From Zobellella denitrificans (lineage in GTDB: Bacteria > Pseudomonadota > Gammaproteobacteria > Enterobacterales > Aeromonadaceae): a DNA stretch of 64,000 bases. Location of the stretch: assembly GCF_002237365.1 (NCBI RefSeq), contig NZ_NMUO01000002.1, forward strand, positions 1 to 64,000, read 5' to 3'. The notes beneath the pieces are model-generated. The model searched no databases. It worked only from the letters and a program-made list of their open reading frames with translations, and was not told where the DNA came from. Positions within the stretch are counted from its first letter, which is position 1. Each line of letters starts with the position of its first letter. Position numbers and translations under genes: made by a program. Below, piece by piece: positions 10,482-19,921 of this stretch.

Positions 10482-10808
10482 TCATCTTAACAGTGATTTT
10501 AAGGTGATGATTTTATTGCTTTTACGAGATGTTAAACATTGAGGTGTAGCTATCGGTGTAGCTAAAAATCTGGTCACTTTTAACAGGGTTTAGCGCTGCC
10601 AAAGGCCATGAAAATAATTTTTTGCGCTGTGCTGAATGGCTAAAAAATGAACTCATTTGGCGCTTCTCTCATGAGCTGCAGTGTAGCAATACTTGCGTAA
10701 GTGATCACCCTGGTGCAAGCACATCCCAAGGCTTCTGCACTGCCCTTGCTTCATCTTTTACAGCAGCCCCTGGCGGTGTGCTTCTCTTCTGGCAAATGCT
10801 GGGGGATA
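10482..10808. other. Non-coding island end
   Basis: About 330 bp between the left attachment repeat and the first ATPase gene. It is AT-rich near the repeat and holds two 10-bp direct repeats at 10543-10564. No open frame here has convincing coding character; no integrase remnant was recognised. Confidence 0.5.
10543..10564 (+). repeat. Two GGTGTAGCTA direct repeats near the island end
   Basis: GGTGTAGCTA at 10543-10552 and 10555-10564, a 12-bp period, about 60 bp inside the attachment repeat. The position would suit integrase arm-type or excisionase sites, but that is speculation. Confidence 0.55.
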
Positions 10809-12026
10809 TTAATTCCGGTCTTCTGCAGATGGGCCAGTCCTTTTTGCCTCATCGGCATCAAAGCTGGGATCACTAAGCGCTTGGGTAGCCTCAGCCAGCA
10901 CGTTTTCCGCTTCTCTGGAACGGGCGCTTGCCAAATCAAAGGCCTCACTGGTCAGCCAGCTTGAGGCATCACCCTGGCGTACAAAGGGCCGCTGCCGCAG
11001 TTTCACTTCGCCTTGCTCCAGGTCCAGATCAAACCAGGCGTCTTTTGCGGGGTCGAACACCGGCTCGACCGAGGCCATGATCAGCGGCGAGTGGGTAGCG
11101 GTGATCAATTGCACATCCGGGCGCTTGGTCAGCTTTTCCATTACCGACAACAGGGCCGGAATAATGCTGCGTTGCCAGCTGGGATGCAGGTGCGACTCCA
11201 CTTCGTCGATCAGGAACACCACCTGGTGAGTGGGCTCTTCCTGCAGCAGGTCTGCTGCTTTGCGGTGTTCTTCCCAGGCCCAGACCAGAAAATAGGCCAG
11301 GGCAATCACTCGGCGAATACCAGAGGAAGCATGCACTACCGGCACATCCTGGCCATAGAGCATGCGAATAGTGGGAATATCGCGGGCTTCATCCAGGCTG
11401 ATGCGGGTCAGTTCGCCCGGCTGCAGCACTTCCTTGTCGGAAGGGGACAATACCTTCAGCACCTGCACCAGTTGCTTGAACGCCGCCCCTTTTTCCTTTT
11501 GCCAACTGGCCCAGTCCTGAATCAGGCCATTGCAGAGCACGGTGCCATCATCGGCCTTGAGCCCCTGCCAGACTTCATCGGGTGCAAACACATAGGCAGG
11601 GCGGCGCTCTTGTATGTCTACGCCATTGCGGGTTTGCCAGTAGTTGCGGGCCGGATCCCATACGGCAAAGCTGCCGTCGGTCATAGCATATAGCACCAGC
11701 CCAGGGTTGGCCGGGCGGCCGGCGTTACCGGTCCAGGCTTGTTCCCGGCGCTCATAACTGCTCTCGTAGCTGACGTCTTTCACCTTGCCCGAAAAGGAAA
11801 AGCTGATGGCCGACTCGCCTTTGTGTCGGGGCTGCACCTTTTTGCCTATCGTCAGTTTGGGGTTGATCTCGGACGGCCATTTGCGGGTCATCGACCACCA
11901 GGCTATATCCAGCAAAAAACTTTTGCCCAGACCGTTGTCCCCGGTGATCAGATTCAGGCGCTTGCCAAACTCAAGCGCCATGGCGGGAGCCGGGCCGACA
12001 TTGGTCAGTTTCAGTTCTTTAATCAT
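10809..12026 (-). CDS. SMC/OLD-like AAA ATPase
   Basis: This 405-aa protein is an ABC/RecF-type ATPase: Walker A GDNGLGKS near residue 34, Walker B VVFLIDEVESHLHPSWQR near residue 285, and an H-loop ITATHSPLIM near residue 325. The LHP-W-Q pattern after Walker B is typical of OLD, GajA, PtuA and retron-associated ATPases. It has no TOPRIM or other nuclease domain; the C-terminal tail of about 60 residues is charged and helical. It follows the ATPase at 12046-13143 by 19 bp on the same strand, so the two probably form one operon. The start at 12026 fits family alignment (MIKELKLTNVGP), though the ribosome site is distant. A role in phage defence is inferred from family and setting. Confidence 0.75.
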   Translation of the reverse strand: MIKELKLTNVGPAPAMALEFGKRLNLITGDNGLGKSFLLDIAWWSMTRKWPSEINPKLTIGKKVQPRHKGESAISFSFSGKVKDVSYESSYERREQAWTGNAGRPANPGLVLYAMTDGSFAVWDPARNYWQTRNGVDIQERRPAYVFAPDEVWQGLKADDGTVLCNGLIQDWASWQKEKGAAFKQLVQVLKVLSPSDKEVLQPGELTRISLDEARDIPTIRMLYGQDVPVVHASSGIRRVIALAYFLVWAWEEHRKAADLLQEEPTHQVVFLIDEVESHLHPSWQRSIIPALLSVMEKLTKRPDVQLITATHSPLIMASVEPVFDPAKDAWFDLDLEQGEVKLRQRPFVRQGDASSWLTSEAFDLASARSREAENVLAEATQALSDPSFDADEAKRTGPSAEDRN

Positions 12027-12045
12027 GATCAGACTTGTTGCTCCG

Positions 12046-13143
12046 TTATGGTCTTCCGCCCAACACATTTTTCTCCCAGAGTTCGCCTACCGAGTAGTCT
12101 TCCAGCCAGGGCTCAAACTCTTGGGCATCCAGGCGCTTGAACACTGAAGCGCCTTGCGTCAGCTCCACCACGATCAGATCCGCGATGGAAAAATGATTGA
12201 GCAGTGGTGACGATTGGGTGGCCACAATTACCTGGGTGTGGGTTGCGGCCTGGTGAATAAGCTCAGCCAGGATCACCATGGCTGTGGGGTGCAATCCCAG
12301 TTCCGGTTCGTCAATGATAATGGCGGTGGGAGGCTTGGGCTGTATCAGTGCGGTTACCAGGCAAATAAAGCGAATGGCGCTGTTCGACAGCTGGCTTGGC
12401 CACAGCGCATAGTCATTGTTTTTTTGCCTCCAGAGCAGGCGTATTTGCTGCTCTTCGGTGGCCAGTGTTTCGGGTTTGAGCACAAAGTCATCAAAAAACG
12501 GGATGGCCAGGCGCACTATTTTGCAGATCCGGCGATACACCACCGGTGCTTCCTGCTGCAGCCGGTAGAGAAAAGCGGCCAGGTTAGCGGCATCCTCGCG
12601 CAGATGCTCGTTGTCGTGAAGAGCACAGGGGAGCTTAACCCCGGCGGTATCGCTGGTATCGTGAAAGTGATAGACCTGCCAGCCGGAGATAGCGTTAAAG
12701 CAGTCGCCGGCTATCTTCTGCAGGCTCCCCTGTTCCCTTGCCTTGCGCAGCTTGGCCTCGACATGCCCTTCACCCAGCCCTGGCAGGGTAATGCCATCAA
12801 CAGGGTCGTCAACATAGAGCTGCTCCCGGGCAAAGGTAAAGGCGCCATCCGCGGCGGGCTTTAGCACGATGTCGTAGCCACTGGCACCAAAGCGAATGGC
12901 GGTGGTGAGCGCCGAGGTTTCCTTGATGCCGTAGCTGAGCACGCGCTCGGCCCCGCCTTGCTTGCTGGTCCATAGTTGCAGGCGGCCCTTAACCAGCTCG
13001 GGCAACATACGGAAGTAGGCCACAAAGTTGCTTTTGCCTGCGCCGTTGGCGCCAATCAACACATTAAGCGAGCCCAGCGGTAGCTGCTCCAGATGACGAA
13101 TGGACTTGAAACCGCTGATCGACAGATGCTTGATTGCACTCAT
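12046..13143 (-). CDS. SMC/RecF-like AAA ATPase
   Basis: This 365-aa ATPase begins SAIKHLSISGFKSIRHLEQ, with Walker A GANGAGKS near residue 30, Walker B AIIIDEPELGLHPTA near 285 and VIVATQSSPLLNHF near 310. It fits the AAA_21/COG4637-like group found in defence islands, sometimes paired with small nucleases or toxins. An upstream in-frame ATG at 13167 is possible; I prefer 13143 because homology begins there. It is the first gene of a two-ATPase operon. No nuclease domain is visible, so what the pair does on sensing a target is unknown. Confidence 0.75.
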   Translation of the reverse strand: MSAIKHLSISGFKSIRHLEQLPLGSLNVLIGANGAGKSNFVAYFRMLPELVKGRLQLWTSKQGGAERVLSYGIKETSALTTAIRFGASGYDIVLKPAADGAFTFAREQLYVDDPVDGITLPGLGEGHVEAKLRKAREQGSLQKIAGDCFNAISGWQVYHFHDTSDTAGVKLPCALHDNEHLREDAANLAAFLYRLQQEAPVVYRRICKIVRLAIPFFDDFVLKPETLATEEQQIRLLWRQKNNDYALWPSQLSNSAIRFICLVTALIQPKPPTAIIIDEPELGLHPTAMVILAELIHQAATHTQVIVATQSSPLLNHFSIADLIVVELTQGASVFKRLDAQEFEPWLEDYSVGELWEKNVLGGRP

Positions 13144-13275
13144 TTGGCTACCCGGTGGCTGTTGCATGTCTGATTATGCCTGATCTCCGCTGCTCATGCT
13201 TTGGCCCTGTTGCTGGGATAAGTGGCAATTTAGTTACTTTTATTCATCATGGATAATTATTGCTGACACATAAAA

Positions 13276-13607
13276 ATGGCTAAAAGCATGAGCACAGTCT
13301 ATCTGCGCCCCGAACTGGCTGAACAAATGGCCAGCCAACTACTGAATCCCGGTGTGCTGGACGAAGGGCTGCGCTCCGGACTGTTCTTGTTCGGCATGCG
13401 CCGCACCGGCAAGACCACTATTCGGCCGATGCCGCCGCCGATTATGCCAGCCGGCTGGGAAGGGAGGTCAAGGTGGAAGAAATCCAGCCCGTGCTCAACG
13501 TGATGGTGGCGGAAAACCTGGTGATGCGCACCGGCCACGGGGTGTACTCGGTGGCCGATCCCTTTGTGCAGGAGATTTGGCGTGAGCGGCTGGACTTGTT
13601 GTGGTAA
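13276..13607 (+). pseudogene. Internally deleted AAA ATPase gene
   Basis: The first frame (13276 to about 13424) encodes the N-terminus of an ATP-binding protein through its P-loop (FGMRRTGKTT). The continuation in that frame is nonsense. From about 13425, a different frame encodes the C-terminal end of the same protein type (LGREVKVEEIQPVLN through DPFVQEIWRER) and stops at 13607. About 300 codons expected between the two halves are missing. I read this as an internal deletion with frame change; the family assignment is from memory. Confidence 0.65.
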
Positions 13608-13689
13608 TCACCAGGAAAAGGGGGTGGAGTATTAAAATCTTGGGTGCATGCCAGCGCTAACCCGAGGTACTTATCAGTGCCCCCTTGCG

Positions 13690-14394
13690 TCAGGGGGCGA
13701 CCTCGAAAAACTCGAACAGGCGCTCGGCGTAAGGCTTGGCATTGCCCACCCTGGCCTGCAAACGGGGCAGACCGGTGCCGATAATCAGCAAGGGCAAGCG
13801 GTCTTGCGCGCAGCGGTGCAGGGCACTGAGTAAAGCCTGTAGCTCCACTTCCGGCATATCCTGCAGTTCGTCAATGTACATCACCAGGGCCGTTTGGGCT
13901 GCTCTGGCCGCCATTCCCACCTGCTCCAGCAGAGCCGTCAAATCTCCCTCCAAGTCCCCGTTGTCGGCCAGGCCCGGCTCGGGCGCTAAATCCAGGCCTA
14001 CTTCAATATCACCAAACCTGGTGTTGAGGGCGGTGGCAAAGCCCGCCAGCGCCCTAAGCCCTTGCTGGGCGGACTCCTTTGCTGGACCTACCTGGATCAG
14101 CCGCAACAGGGCCAGGCGCAGTTGGGGAGCCAGCAAGGCAGGCAGGGAGCGGCTTTCCGGTGTTTCGATACGAAGGAGGTGAATGCCTGCTTTCTCGGCA
14201 TCCAGCTTTAGCTGCCCCAACAACTGGTTTTTATCTATGCCGCTCGGCTCCAGCAAAATCATGCTCTTGGCGGGGCGTCCCAGCCGTAGGCGGGCAATGG
14301 CGACGCGCACCGCTTCCCGCAATGCCTCCCGGCCGGCCAACTCCGGCGGCGGGGTGACAATGCCCGGTGCATCAGGGTGGGTGATAGGCGCCAT
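13690..14394 (-). pseudogene. Truncated, P-loop-defective AAA ATPase
   Basis: This 234-aa frame resembles the N-terminal half of about 400-aa AAA_16/ORC-type ATP-binding proteins: MYIDELQDMPEVELQALL is a good Walker B, and GTGLPRLQARVGNAKPYAERLF matches the sensor region. The Walker A position reads LLEPSGIDKNQLL instead of a GxxGxGKT loop, so ATP binding should be lost. The protein stops right after AERLFEFFEVAP, where homologues continue for another 150 residues or more. Both defects support a decaying gene, converging on the other broken ATPase. Confidence 0.6.
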
Positions 14395-14625
14395 TGTTGT
14401 GGCCTTACTCTGGTTGATGGTGTTTGATAGCTTTAGGCAAACCGGTCACAAAAGCAAAGCCGGCAACTGCCGCGGCGGTGCAGATTTTTGCATCACCTGG
14501 TGTCTCTGCCGTGGCTGCCCACCGTGGGCCGAAATACACAAATGTGTTAGAGTCTGCTGCCCGGTTGTTACGGGCGATTTATCACTCAGCCATTTGCCTT
14601 GGTGCGGCATTTTAGCGGGAAAAGC

Positions 14626-15696
14626 ATGAAGTTAACCAAACTACATCTGCAGAACTACAGGCGATTTGAAGACTTCGAGATTGAGCTTCATCCCGAGCTG
14701 ACGGTGATTGCCGCACGTAATGGCCAGGGTAAAACAACGGTGCTGGAGGCCATTGCCGCGGCTTTAGGCCCCTTTGTGGGCGCCTTTGACATGGGGAAAT
14801 CGCAGCAGATAGCCCGTACCGATGCCCGCTTCAGCGTGGTTGGTAACGGTTTTGAAAACGAGCAAAACTTCCCTGTGATTATTCAGGCAAAAGCCGATAA
14901 TCCCGCCATACAGTGGCAGCGTGCGCTGAATAGCCCCAAGGGCCGTACCACAACCAAAGAGGCCGCACCACTGGCCGACTGGGGCAAGGAACTGCAGTCA
15001 CAAATACGGGAAAACCCCAACACAGAGCTGCCGGTGGTGGCTTACTACCCCTCAAGCCGGCTGTGGGTGAACCACAAGGATGTGTCGGGCAAGTCCACTA
15101 TCACTGGCAGCCGCAGCCTGGGGTATGAAGACTGCCTAACTTCATCTTCCAGCTTTAAACAAATGCAGAAATGGGTTCAGGATGCCACCCGTTCAGTTCA
15201 GCAGGAAACCGAGTTTAAAGGTTACAAAAATTCCAACTTAAAGCCCCGGCTGGACGGTATACGACAAGCGGTAAACCAGGCCATGAAGGAGGAAGGCTGG
15301 AGCGAGTTTCATTACAGCTTTGCTCATGGCGAACTGGTGATGTGGCATGCGGATCATGGTCTGTTGCCGGTAAGTTTGTTGAGTGACGGTGTTCGCGCCA
15401 TGATCTCTCTGGTGGCAGATATCGCGTTCCGTTGTGCTCGCCTAAACGGCCATCTAAATGAGCAAGCACCTGAGTTGACCCCAGGTATTGTGCTGATTGA
15501 TGAGGTGGACTTACACCTGCACCCGGCCTGGCAACAGCGTGTGATTAACTCGTTGCGTAGCGCCTTTCCGAACATTCAGTTCATTGTAAGTACCCATAGC
15601 CCACAAGTGCTGTCGTCGGTTCATAAAGAGAGTGTCAGTATTTTGGCTGAAGATGAGTTGCAGAAAAATAATCTGAGTTGTTATGAAACTACTTAA
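14626..15696 (+). CDS. COG3950-like AAA ATPase with small downstream partner
   Basis: This 356-aa protein begins MKLTKLHLQNYRRFEDFEI, the RecF/OLD opening, with Walker A ARNGQGKTT near residue 32, a central insert containing VVAYYPSSRLWV, the LLSDGVRAMISLVADIA signature near 250, Walker B GIVLIDEVDLHLHPAWQQR near 290 and STHSPQVLSSV near 320. It resembles the ATPase half of RloA-like, PtuA-like and retron-associated defence pairs but is shorter at the C-terminus than many relatives. Its last 14 bases overlap the start of the next gene, so the two are co-translated. Start chosen at the RecF-type MKLTKL. Confidence 0.75.
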   Translation: MKLTKLHLQNYRRFEDFEIELHPELTVIAARNGQGKTTVLEAIAAALGPFVGAFDMGKSQQIARTDARFSVVGNGFENEQNFPVIIQAKADNPAIQWQRALNSPKGRTTTKEAAPLADWGKELQSQIRENPNTELPVVAYYPSSRLWVNHKDVSGKSTITGSRSLGYEDCLTSSSSFKQMQKWVQDATRSVQQETEFKGYKNSNLKPRLDGIRQAVNQAMKEEGWSEFHYSFAHGELVMWHADHGLLPVSLLSDGVRAMISLVADIAFRCARLNGHLNEQAPELTPGIVLIDEVDLHLHPAWQQRVINSLRSAFPNIQFIVSTHSPQVLSSVHKESVSILAEDELQKNNLSCYETT

Positions 15697-15985
15697 TACC
15701 TACGAAGACAGAGAGGAAGCCGAGCTGGCGCTGACCAAAATTAGCGGTGAAAAGCGCCTGGCCAGTGAACGCGACAGTACCGAGGTTATCTATAACCTGT
15801 TCGGCCAGCCCACTTGGGGTAATTTTTACAAACTGAATATGTTCAACCTTCATGAGCTGCAAGAGATTGTAAGTCGGCGGCAGCAAGGGCTTGAGTTTGA
15901 TGAAAAAAAGCACCGTGAGATGCTCACGATGCTGGAATATGTTGCCAGGAGCTTTGAGATCGCCATTCCAGAGCATTGGCGATGA
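15683..15985 (+). CDS. Small ATPase-associated protein, unknown family (100 aa)
   Basis: I do not recognise this family. The product is 100 aa, soluble, rich in charged residues and probably helical, with no Cys and no HNH or other nuclease motif. It overlaps the end of the COG3950-like ATPase by 14 bp in the +1 frame. In comparable two-gene cassettes the second gene is usually an effector nuclease (PtuB-like HNH), so this would be an unusual partner. A C-terminal fragment of a larger frameshifted protein is the alternative, but it has its own ATG and an intact frame. Confidence 0.6.
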   Translation: MKLLNTYEDREEAELALTKISGEKRLASERDSTEVIYNLFGQPTWGNFYKLNMFNLHELQEIVSRRQQGLEFDEKKHREMLTMLEYVARSFEIAIPEHWR

Positions 15986-16028
15986 TAATATAGAGTGTGG
16001 CAGCCCTGTATAGGTCTGCCTCACTTGG

Positions 16029-19000
16029 CTATCTTTCTATTTTTATTTGCTCTCCAACCCAGTTTTCAAGGCGCTTTAATACTGCGTCAACCTTCAGTTC
16101 ACTCATTTTTCCTTTAGTGCCACGCGCCTCGCGTTCGGCATGCTCCACTGCCGGCATCATCATCAGCGGGTTAAGTGGTAACGTTGTTTTTCCACCTACT
16201 TGATGTACTGGTGAAAACAAAGTTGCCTGGTTTGTACTTTCAGCATGAGCAGTGAAGTTGGATAGTACAGGTATAGGCTTGGTCCACAGTGCCGCGTCGC
16301 GCATCATTCTGTACGACACAGCATCTTTCTGGGCTTGAGCATGAGCATCTTTAAACAGATCCAGTCCTTTATAGCTGGCGGCACTTTCCATCAAGCCATA
16401 GGCTGAGCAGCCCAAAATAACGGCACTATGTTTACCTGCATCAGTCATCAGCTTTTCAGCGTGCTGAGTTCGTTGATGCATGGCAATAACCGGATCTTGT
16501 AACTTCTGGCTAAGTAACGAGAGTTCAGCCTCTGTGAGTGGTGGCTGTGTTATATCGAGCTGTTCAGGAATATGCTTATAAGCACTGATAGTTATTTGGC
16601 TGTTACTTTCGTTTAGAGCGTAAGCGACTATGGGCTTATTGCCATAGATGGTCGCCTCCAGCCTGTTAATACATGCTGGTAATGCGTATTGGGTGAAGCT
16701 CTCAACAAGTGCATCGAACCAGGGCTCACCATAAGTTGCAAACACCAGCGTACGCTTGTCATCGTCTGGAAGGCCAGTCTCAAATAGCTCACGGGATACA
16801 GTAAACAGCATTTGGCTGGGCACACCAGGCACGCCGTTTATTTCAATGGCATCGCCTTTGTCGAAGTGCTCAATTTTGGAGCCTTGTTGTTTAAGGTAGT
16901 TTGAGGTGGTTAGAGCATGCCAGATGTCGCTCAAACGAACTGGTATTAGATCGTCTTCATGTCGCTTTTTCTCCCGCTGATAAATAGCATAAAGTTTTTG
17001 TGAGTCTTGCTCTGTGCGCTTGGCATACTCAATGGCTTTTTTGGCTCGTTCCTCTGCCAGGACCTGTAGCTCTTCTTCGGTAATCTCCTTGTCGGCAAGT
17101 CGCCTGAACTCTTCTTCTGTTACTGGAATTAAGGATATTTGCTGAGTGCCTACAATCAGGTTAGCGGCTTGCAAACGGTCAAGTAGCCTTCCATAAACGC
17201 TTTCTTCAACAGATCCCTGATAGCAAAGGTTGAATACACTGATGCTTGAGTAGCGTTGGCCTATACGGTCAATGCGGCCAATTCGCTGTTCAACCAACAT
17301 AGGGTTCCAGGGTAAGTCGAAGTTGATAAGCAGGTCACTGGTTTGCAGGTTCAAGCCTTCTGCTGCAGCATCAGTACAAATCAGTACGTCAATTTTGTCT
17401 TGCAGAAAACGGTGTTTAATATCGTTACGCTCAGCACCTACCATCTTTCCAGCTTGAGCATCATAATAGCGACCACCATCGCCAGAGTAGGTGCCAACCA
17501 ACATATTGGGCATTTTCACCTGCAAGGCCTCCACCAAATGGTTCATGGTGTCGGCATAGCGAGTGAATACAACCATTTGCTTGATGCGGTTTCCGCTTTG
17601 TCGCTCTTCAATAAACTCAAGCAATTTTTCGGTTTTCTTGGGCAGGTAAGCGCGATCCGGGAACAGCAGCAAGAGTTGCTGCAAACGAATCTGCTCCCAC
17701 TCCAAGTCTTCCACATTCCGATTCTTCAGCGCCAGATCCAGGGCTTCATCTTCAATTTCCAGCAGATCCCAGTCGATGGGGCCTTCGGTAATGTACATAC
17801 CTTTTCTGTCGGCCAGGCTGTAAAGCTCGGTAATGGTGGCTTCAACCTTTTCCAGACGACGCTGAAGAGTAAGGTTCAATGAGTGCAGGCTGGATGCAAA
17901 GCGAAGACGGAGCAAGGTAAGGTAAAAGCCTACGGCAAAGCGAGCCTTGCGCTGATTCTCTTCGGTTTGGCTCTTCTGCAGTTCGGCAATCTTTTTAGCC
18001 AGGTCTACGCAGTAGTTCTCAAGCTCATCGTAGATCAGCTGTTCTTTGCCCTTCGACATATCAACTGTTTTCAAATACACATAACGAGTGGCCAAATTAG
18101 CGTTCAGCTCTCCTCGCTTACGATATTCTTCCAGTAGGCTACGGGTATGGCGCAACATCACCCTGGAAAGAGGCGCAGCCGCAAAAAGCACCGGCAAAAT
18201 AAAGCGCTCCATCATGGCTGCTGGAATTTTGTACTTAGGTTGGTTAAGCCATGGTGTGATTTGACCTCTAGCGGCAGGATCAGCCACGTTCTCCATCAGG
18301 TGTTGCCATAGCAAGGGATCGCTTCTTTCAATGGCGGCCAGGTTATCACGCAGAAAATCCAGCTCATACTGCAGCAGTTGCTGGCGATCGCGAATCTTGT
18401 TGAGCACATCGTAGTAGGCATCGATATAGCCGGGAGTACGATACAAGGCTCCGGCATGGGGCATCATGCGGACCAGATCTGCGACTTCTACCGGATGGAT
18501 CTGCATGGGCGTTGCTGTGGCCAGCAATAAGTTTTGGCAGCTAGGGTAAAACTTGTCGCGAATTGAGCGGTAAAAATGACCAAAATCGGCAGGCCTGTCG
18601 GGCTGGCTGGGGTTACGGCGACGCGCCTTATGGGCTTCATCCACCAGGATCACATCCTTGGCCGGCACCGTATTTTTGTTGTTACGGTAAAACAGCCCGG
18701 TCGAGACAATCAGCAGTTCAGGCTCATAAGCCAAGCCTTGCCTGTCCTTAACATGGGCTCCGGTGACCAGGTCGATGTGCTCATGCTTTTTGGTTGCCGA
18801 ATCAAGTCGCATGAAGGGAAGGTAAAACTTCTCCGACATTTCGGTGAGCCACTGGCGGGTGAGGCTGGCTGGAGCGGCAATCATGATGCTACGGGCAACC
18901 TGAGACAGCTTAAGGGATCGAAAAATCAGGCCGGCCTCAATGGTTTTACCCAAGCCAACTTCATCACACAGCATATGGTTGGCCGGCCAGCGCTCCAGCA

Positions 19001-19904
19001 CGCGGCGCGCCACCACCCGCTGATGTGGCCAGGGCTCTACCGGGGCGGTTTCCATGCCCACAAACAGGCCGTTGGGCATTAGGGGGGCGTCTTTAATTAC
19101 ATGCCAACGCAACAGCTCTTCGGCGGAAGGTGTGCTCTGAGTTATTTCAACGGCCTTGCTGCCGTCTACTTCAACCAGACGCCGCAGGTTTTTGGATAAG
19201 TTAACCAGCTGCTTGGTAATGGCTTCCGGCAAAGAAAAAGTCTTAATGGCCGGATGCTCGCCTCGCCAGATTTGCTCAAAGGTTTGTATTTTTTTGGCTA
19301 CCAGCTGAGCATTTTCCTCATTGGTCCAGGGGCGGCGTAACTCCAGATTTTCGGCATTAATCTGCAGGGCTGTTTTCGACTCATTCAGGCTGCCCGATAC
19401 ATAGAGGCTGTCGTTATCATCGGAAAAAATAGCCCATTTTTCGTGGACATAGCCATCTACAGTGGAGTCAAACGCCAGAGGTTCGCCGGTTATGATGTGC
19501 TTGCGTACACTTACGCGGATTTCCAGGTGGCCATGGGCTACCATCCAGGCCAACAGTTCAACGCCACGTTGCACTTGCTCTGGCCACTGGCTGGGCTGGG
19601 CCAGCTCACCTACCAATGCCTGCTCCAGGCGCTGTCGGTCACCCCTTAAAATGGCTTCGGCATCCTGCTCATGCAAATCGGCACCAACAATAAAGCGCGC
19701 CTTGCCGCCCTGGTTTACAAACTGGGAAAACCCCTGAGAGGCAATGGCCAGTGAGGATGAGCTGAAGTAGCCGGCAACGCGATCGTAACGGCTGGCATGT
19801 TGTAAGGCTGGAATATAAAAGTCGTGCAGAATATTAACGACACTGCCGTCATCTTTAAGATCAGAAGTACTGTAGCTTAATTCCCAGGGATAGCTTCGTA
19901 GCAC
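16029..19904 (-). CDS. PLD-nuclease/SNF2-helicase fusion of a putative defence system
   Basis: This 1291-aa protein has an N-terminal phospholipase-D-type nuclease region (HEK at residues 154-156 and GSLNES at 171-176) followed by a SNF2-like superfamily 2 helicase. Helicase motifs: DEVGLGKT at 314-321, APASLTRQW near 346, DEAH at 422-425, LLATATPMQ near 462, a C-terminal TDAAAEGLNLQ, and QRIGRIDRIGQ near 870. PLD-helicase fusions occur in several defence systems, where they translocate on and cut or degrade foreign DNA. The start is GTG at 19904, with AGGAG seven bases upstream. It is the last gene of the DUF499-methylase operon but is separated from the methylase by a terminator. Confidence 0.88.
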   Translation of the reverse strand: MLRSYPWELSYSTSDLKDDGSVVNILHDFYIPALQHASRYDRVAGYFSSSSLAIASQGFSQFVNQGGKARFIVGADLHEQDAEAILRGDRQRLEQALVGELAQPSQWPEQVQRGVELLAWMVAHGHLEIRVSVRKHIITGEPLAFDSTVDGYVHEKWAIFSDDNDSLYVSGSLNESKTALQINAENLELRRPWTNEENAQLVAKKIQTFEQIWRGEHPAIKTFSLPEAITKQLVNLSKNLRRLVEVDGSKAVEITQSTPSAEELLRWHVIKDAPLMPNGLFVGMETAPVEPWPHQRVVARRVLERWPANHMLCDEVGLGKTIEAGLIFRSLKLSQVARSIMIAAPASLTRQWLTEMSEKFYLPFMRLDSATKKHEHIDLVTGAHVKDRQGLAYEPELLIVSTGLFYRNNKNTVPAKDVILVDEAHKARRRNPSQPDRPADFGHFYRSIRDKFYPSCQNLLLATATPMQIHPVEVADLVRMMPHAGALYRTPGYIDAYYDVLNKIRDRQQLLQYELDFLRDNLAAIERSDPLLWQHLMENVADPAARGQITPWLNQPKYKIPAAMMERFILPVLFAAAPLSRVMLRHTRSLLEEYRKRGELNANLATRYVYLKTVDMSKGKEQLIYDELENYCVDLAKKIAELQKSQTEENQRKARFAVGFYLTLLRLRFASSLHSLNLTLQRRLEKVEATITELYSLADRKGMYITEGPIDWDLLEIEDEALDLALKNRNVEDLEWEQIRLQQLLLLFPDRAYLPKKTEKLLEFIEERQSGNRIKQMVVFTRYADTMNHLVEALQVKMPNMLVGTYSGDGGRYYDAQAGKMVGAERNDIKHRFLQDKIDVLICTDAAAEGLNLQTSDLLINFDLPWNPMLVEQRIGRIDRIGQRYSSISVFNLCYQGSVEESVYGRLLDRLQAANLIVGTQQISLIPVTEEEFRRLADKEITEEELQVLAEERAKKAIEYAKRTEQDSQKLYAIYQREKKRHEDDLIPVRLSDIWHALTTSNYLKQQGSKIEHFDKGDAIEINGVPGVPSQMLFTVSRELFETGLPDDDKRTLVFATYGEPWFDALVESFTQYALPACINRLEATIYGNKPIVAYALNESNSQITISAYKHIPEQLDITQPPLTEAELSLLSQKLQDPVIAMHQRTQHAEKLMTDAGKHSAVILGCSAYGLMESAASYKGLDLFKDAHAQAQKDAVSYRMMRDAALWTKPIPVLSNFTAHAESTNQATLFSPVHQVGGKTTLPLNPLMMMPAVEHAEREARGTKGKMSELKVDAVLKRLENWVGEQIKIER

Positions 19905-19921
19905 GAGAAAACTCCTTGTAA

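Noticed and set aside
10467-10490. A separate tRNA gene at the left repeat
   Set aside because: Only the last bases of a tRNA-like acceptor end are present; no D, anticodon or T arm follows, so it is an attachment scar.
14424-14615. A 63-codon plus-strand frame upstream of the COG3950-like ATPase
   Set aside because: No ribosome site and no protein-like pattern; the interval more likely holds the promoter.
15683-15985. PtuB-like HNH nuclease
   Set aside because: The frame has no Cys pairs and no HNH signature, so the pair is not called Septu.
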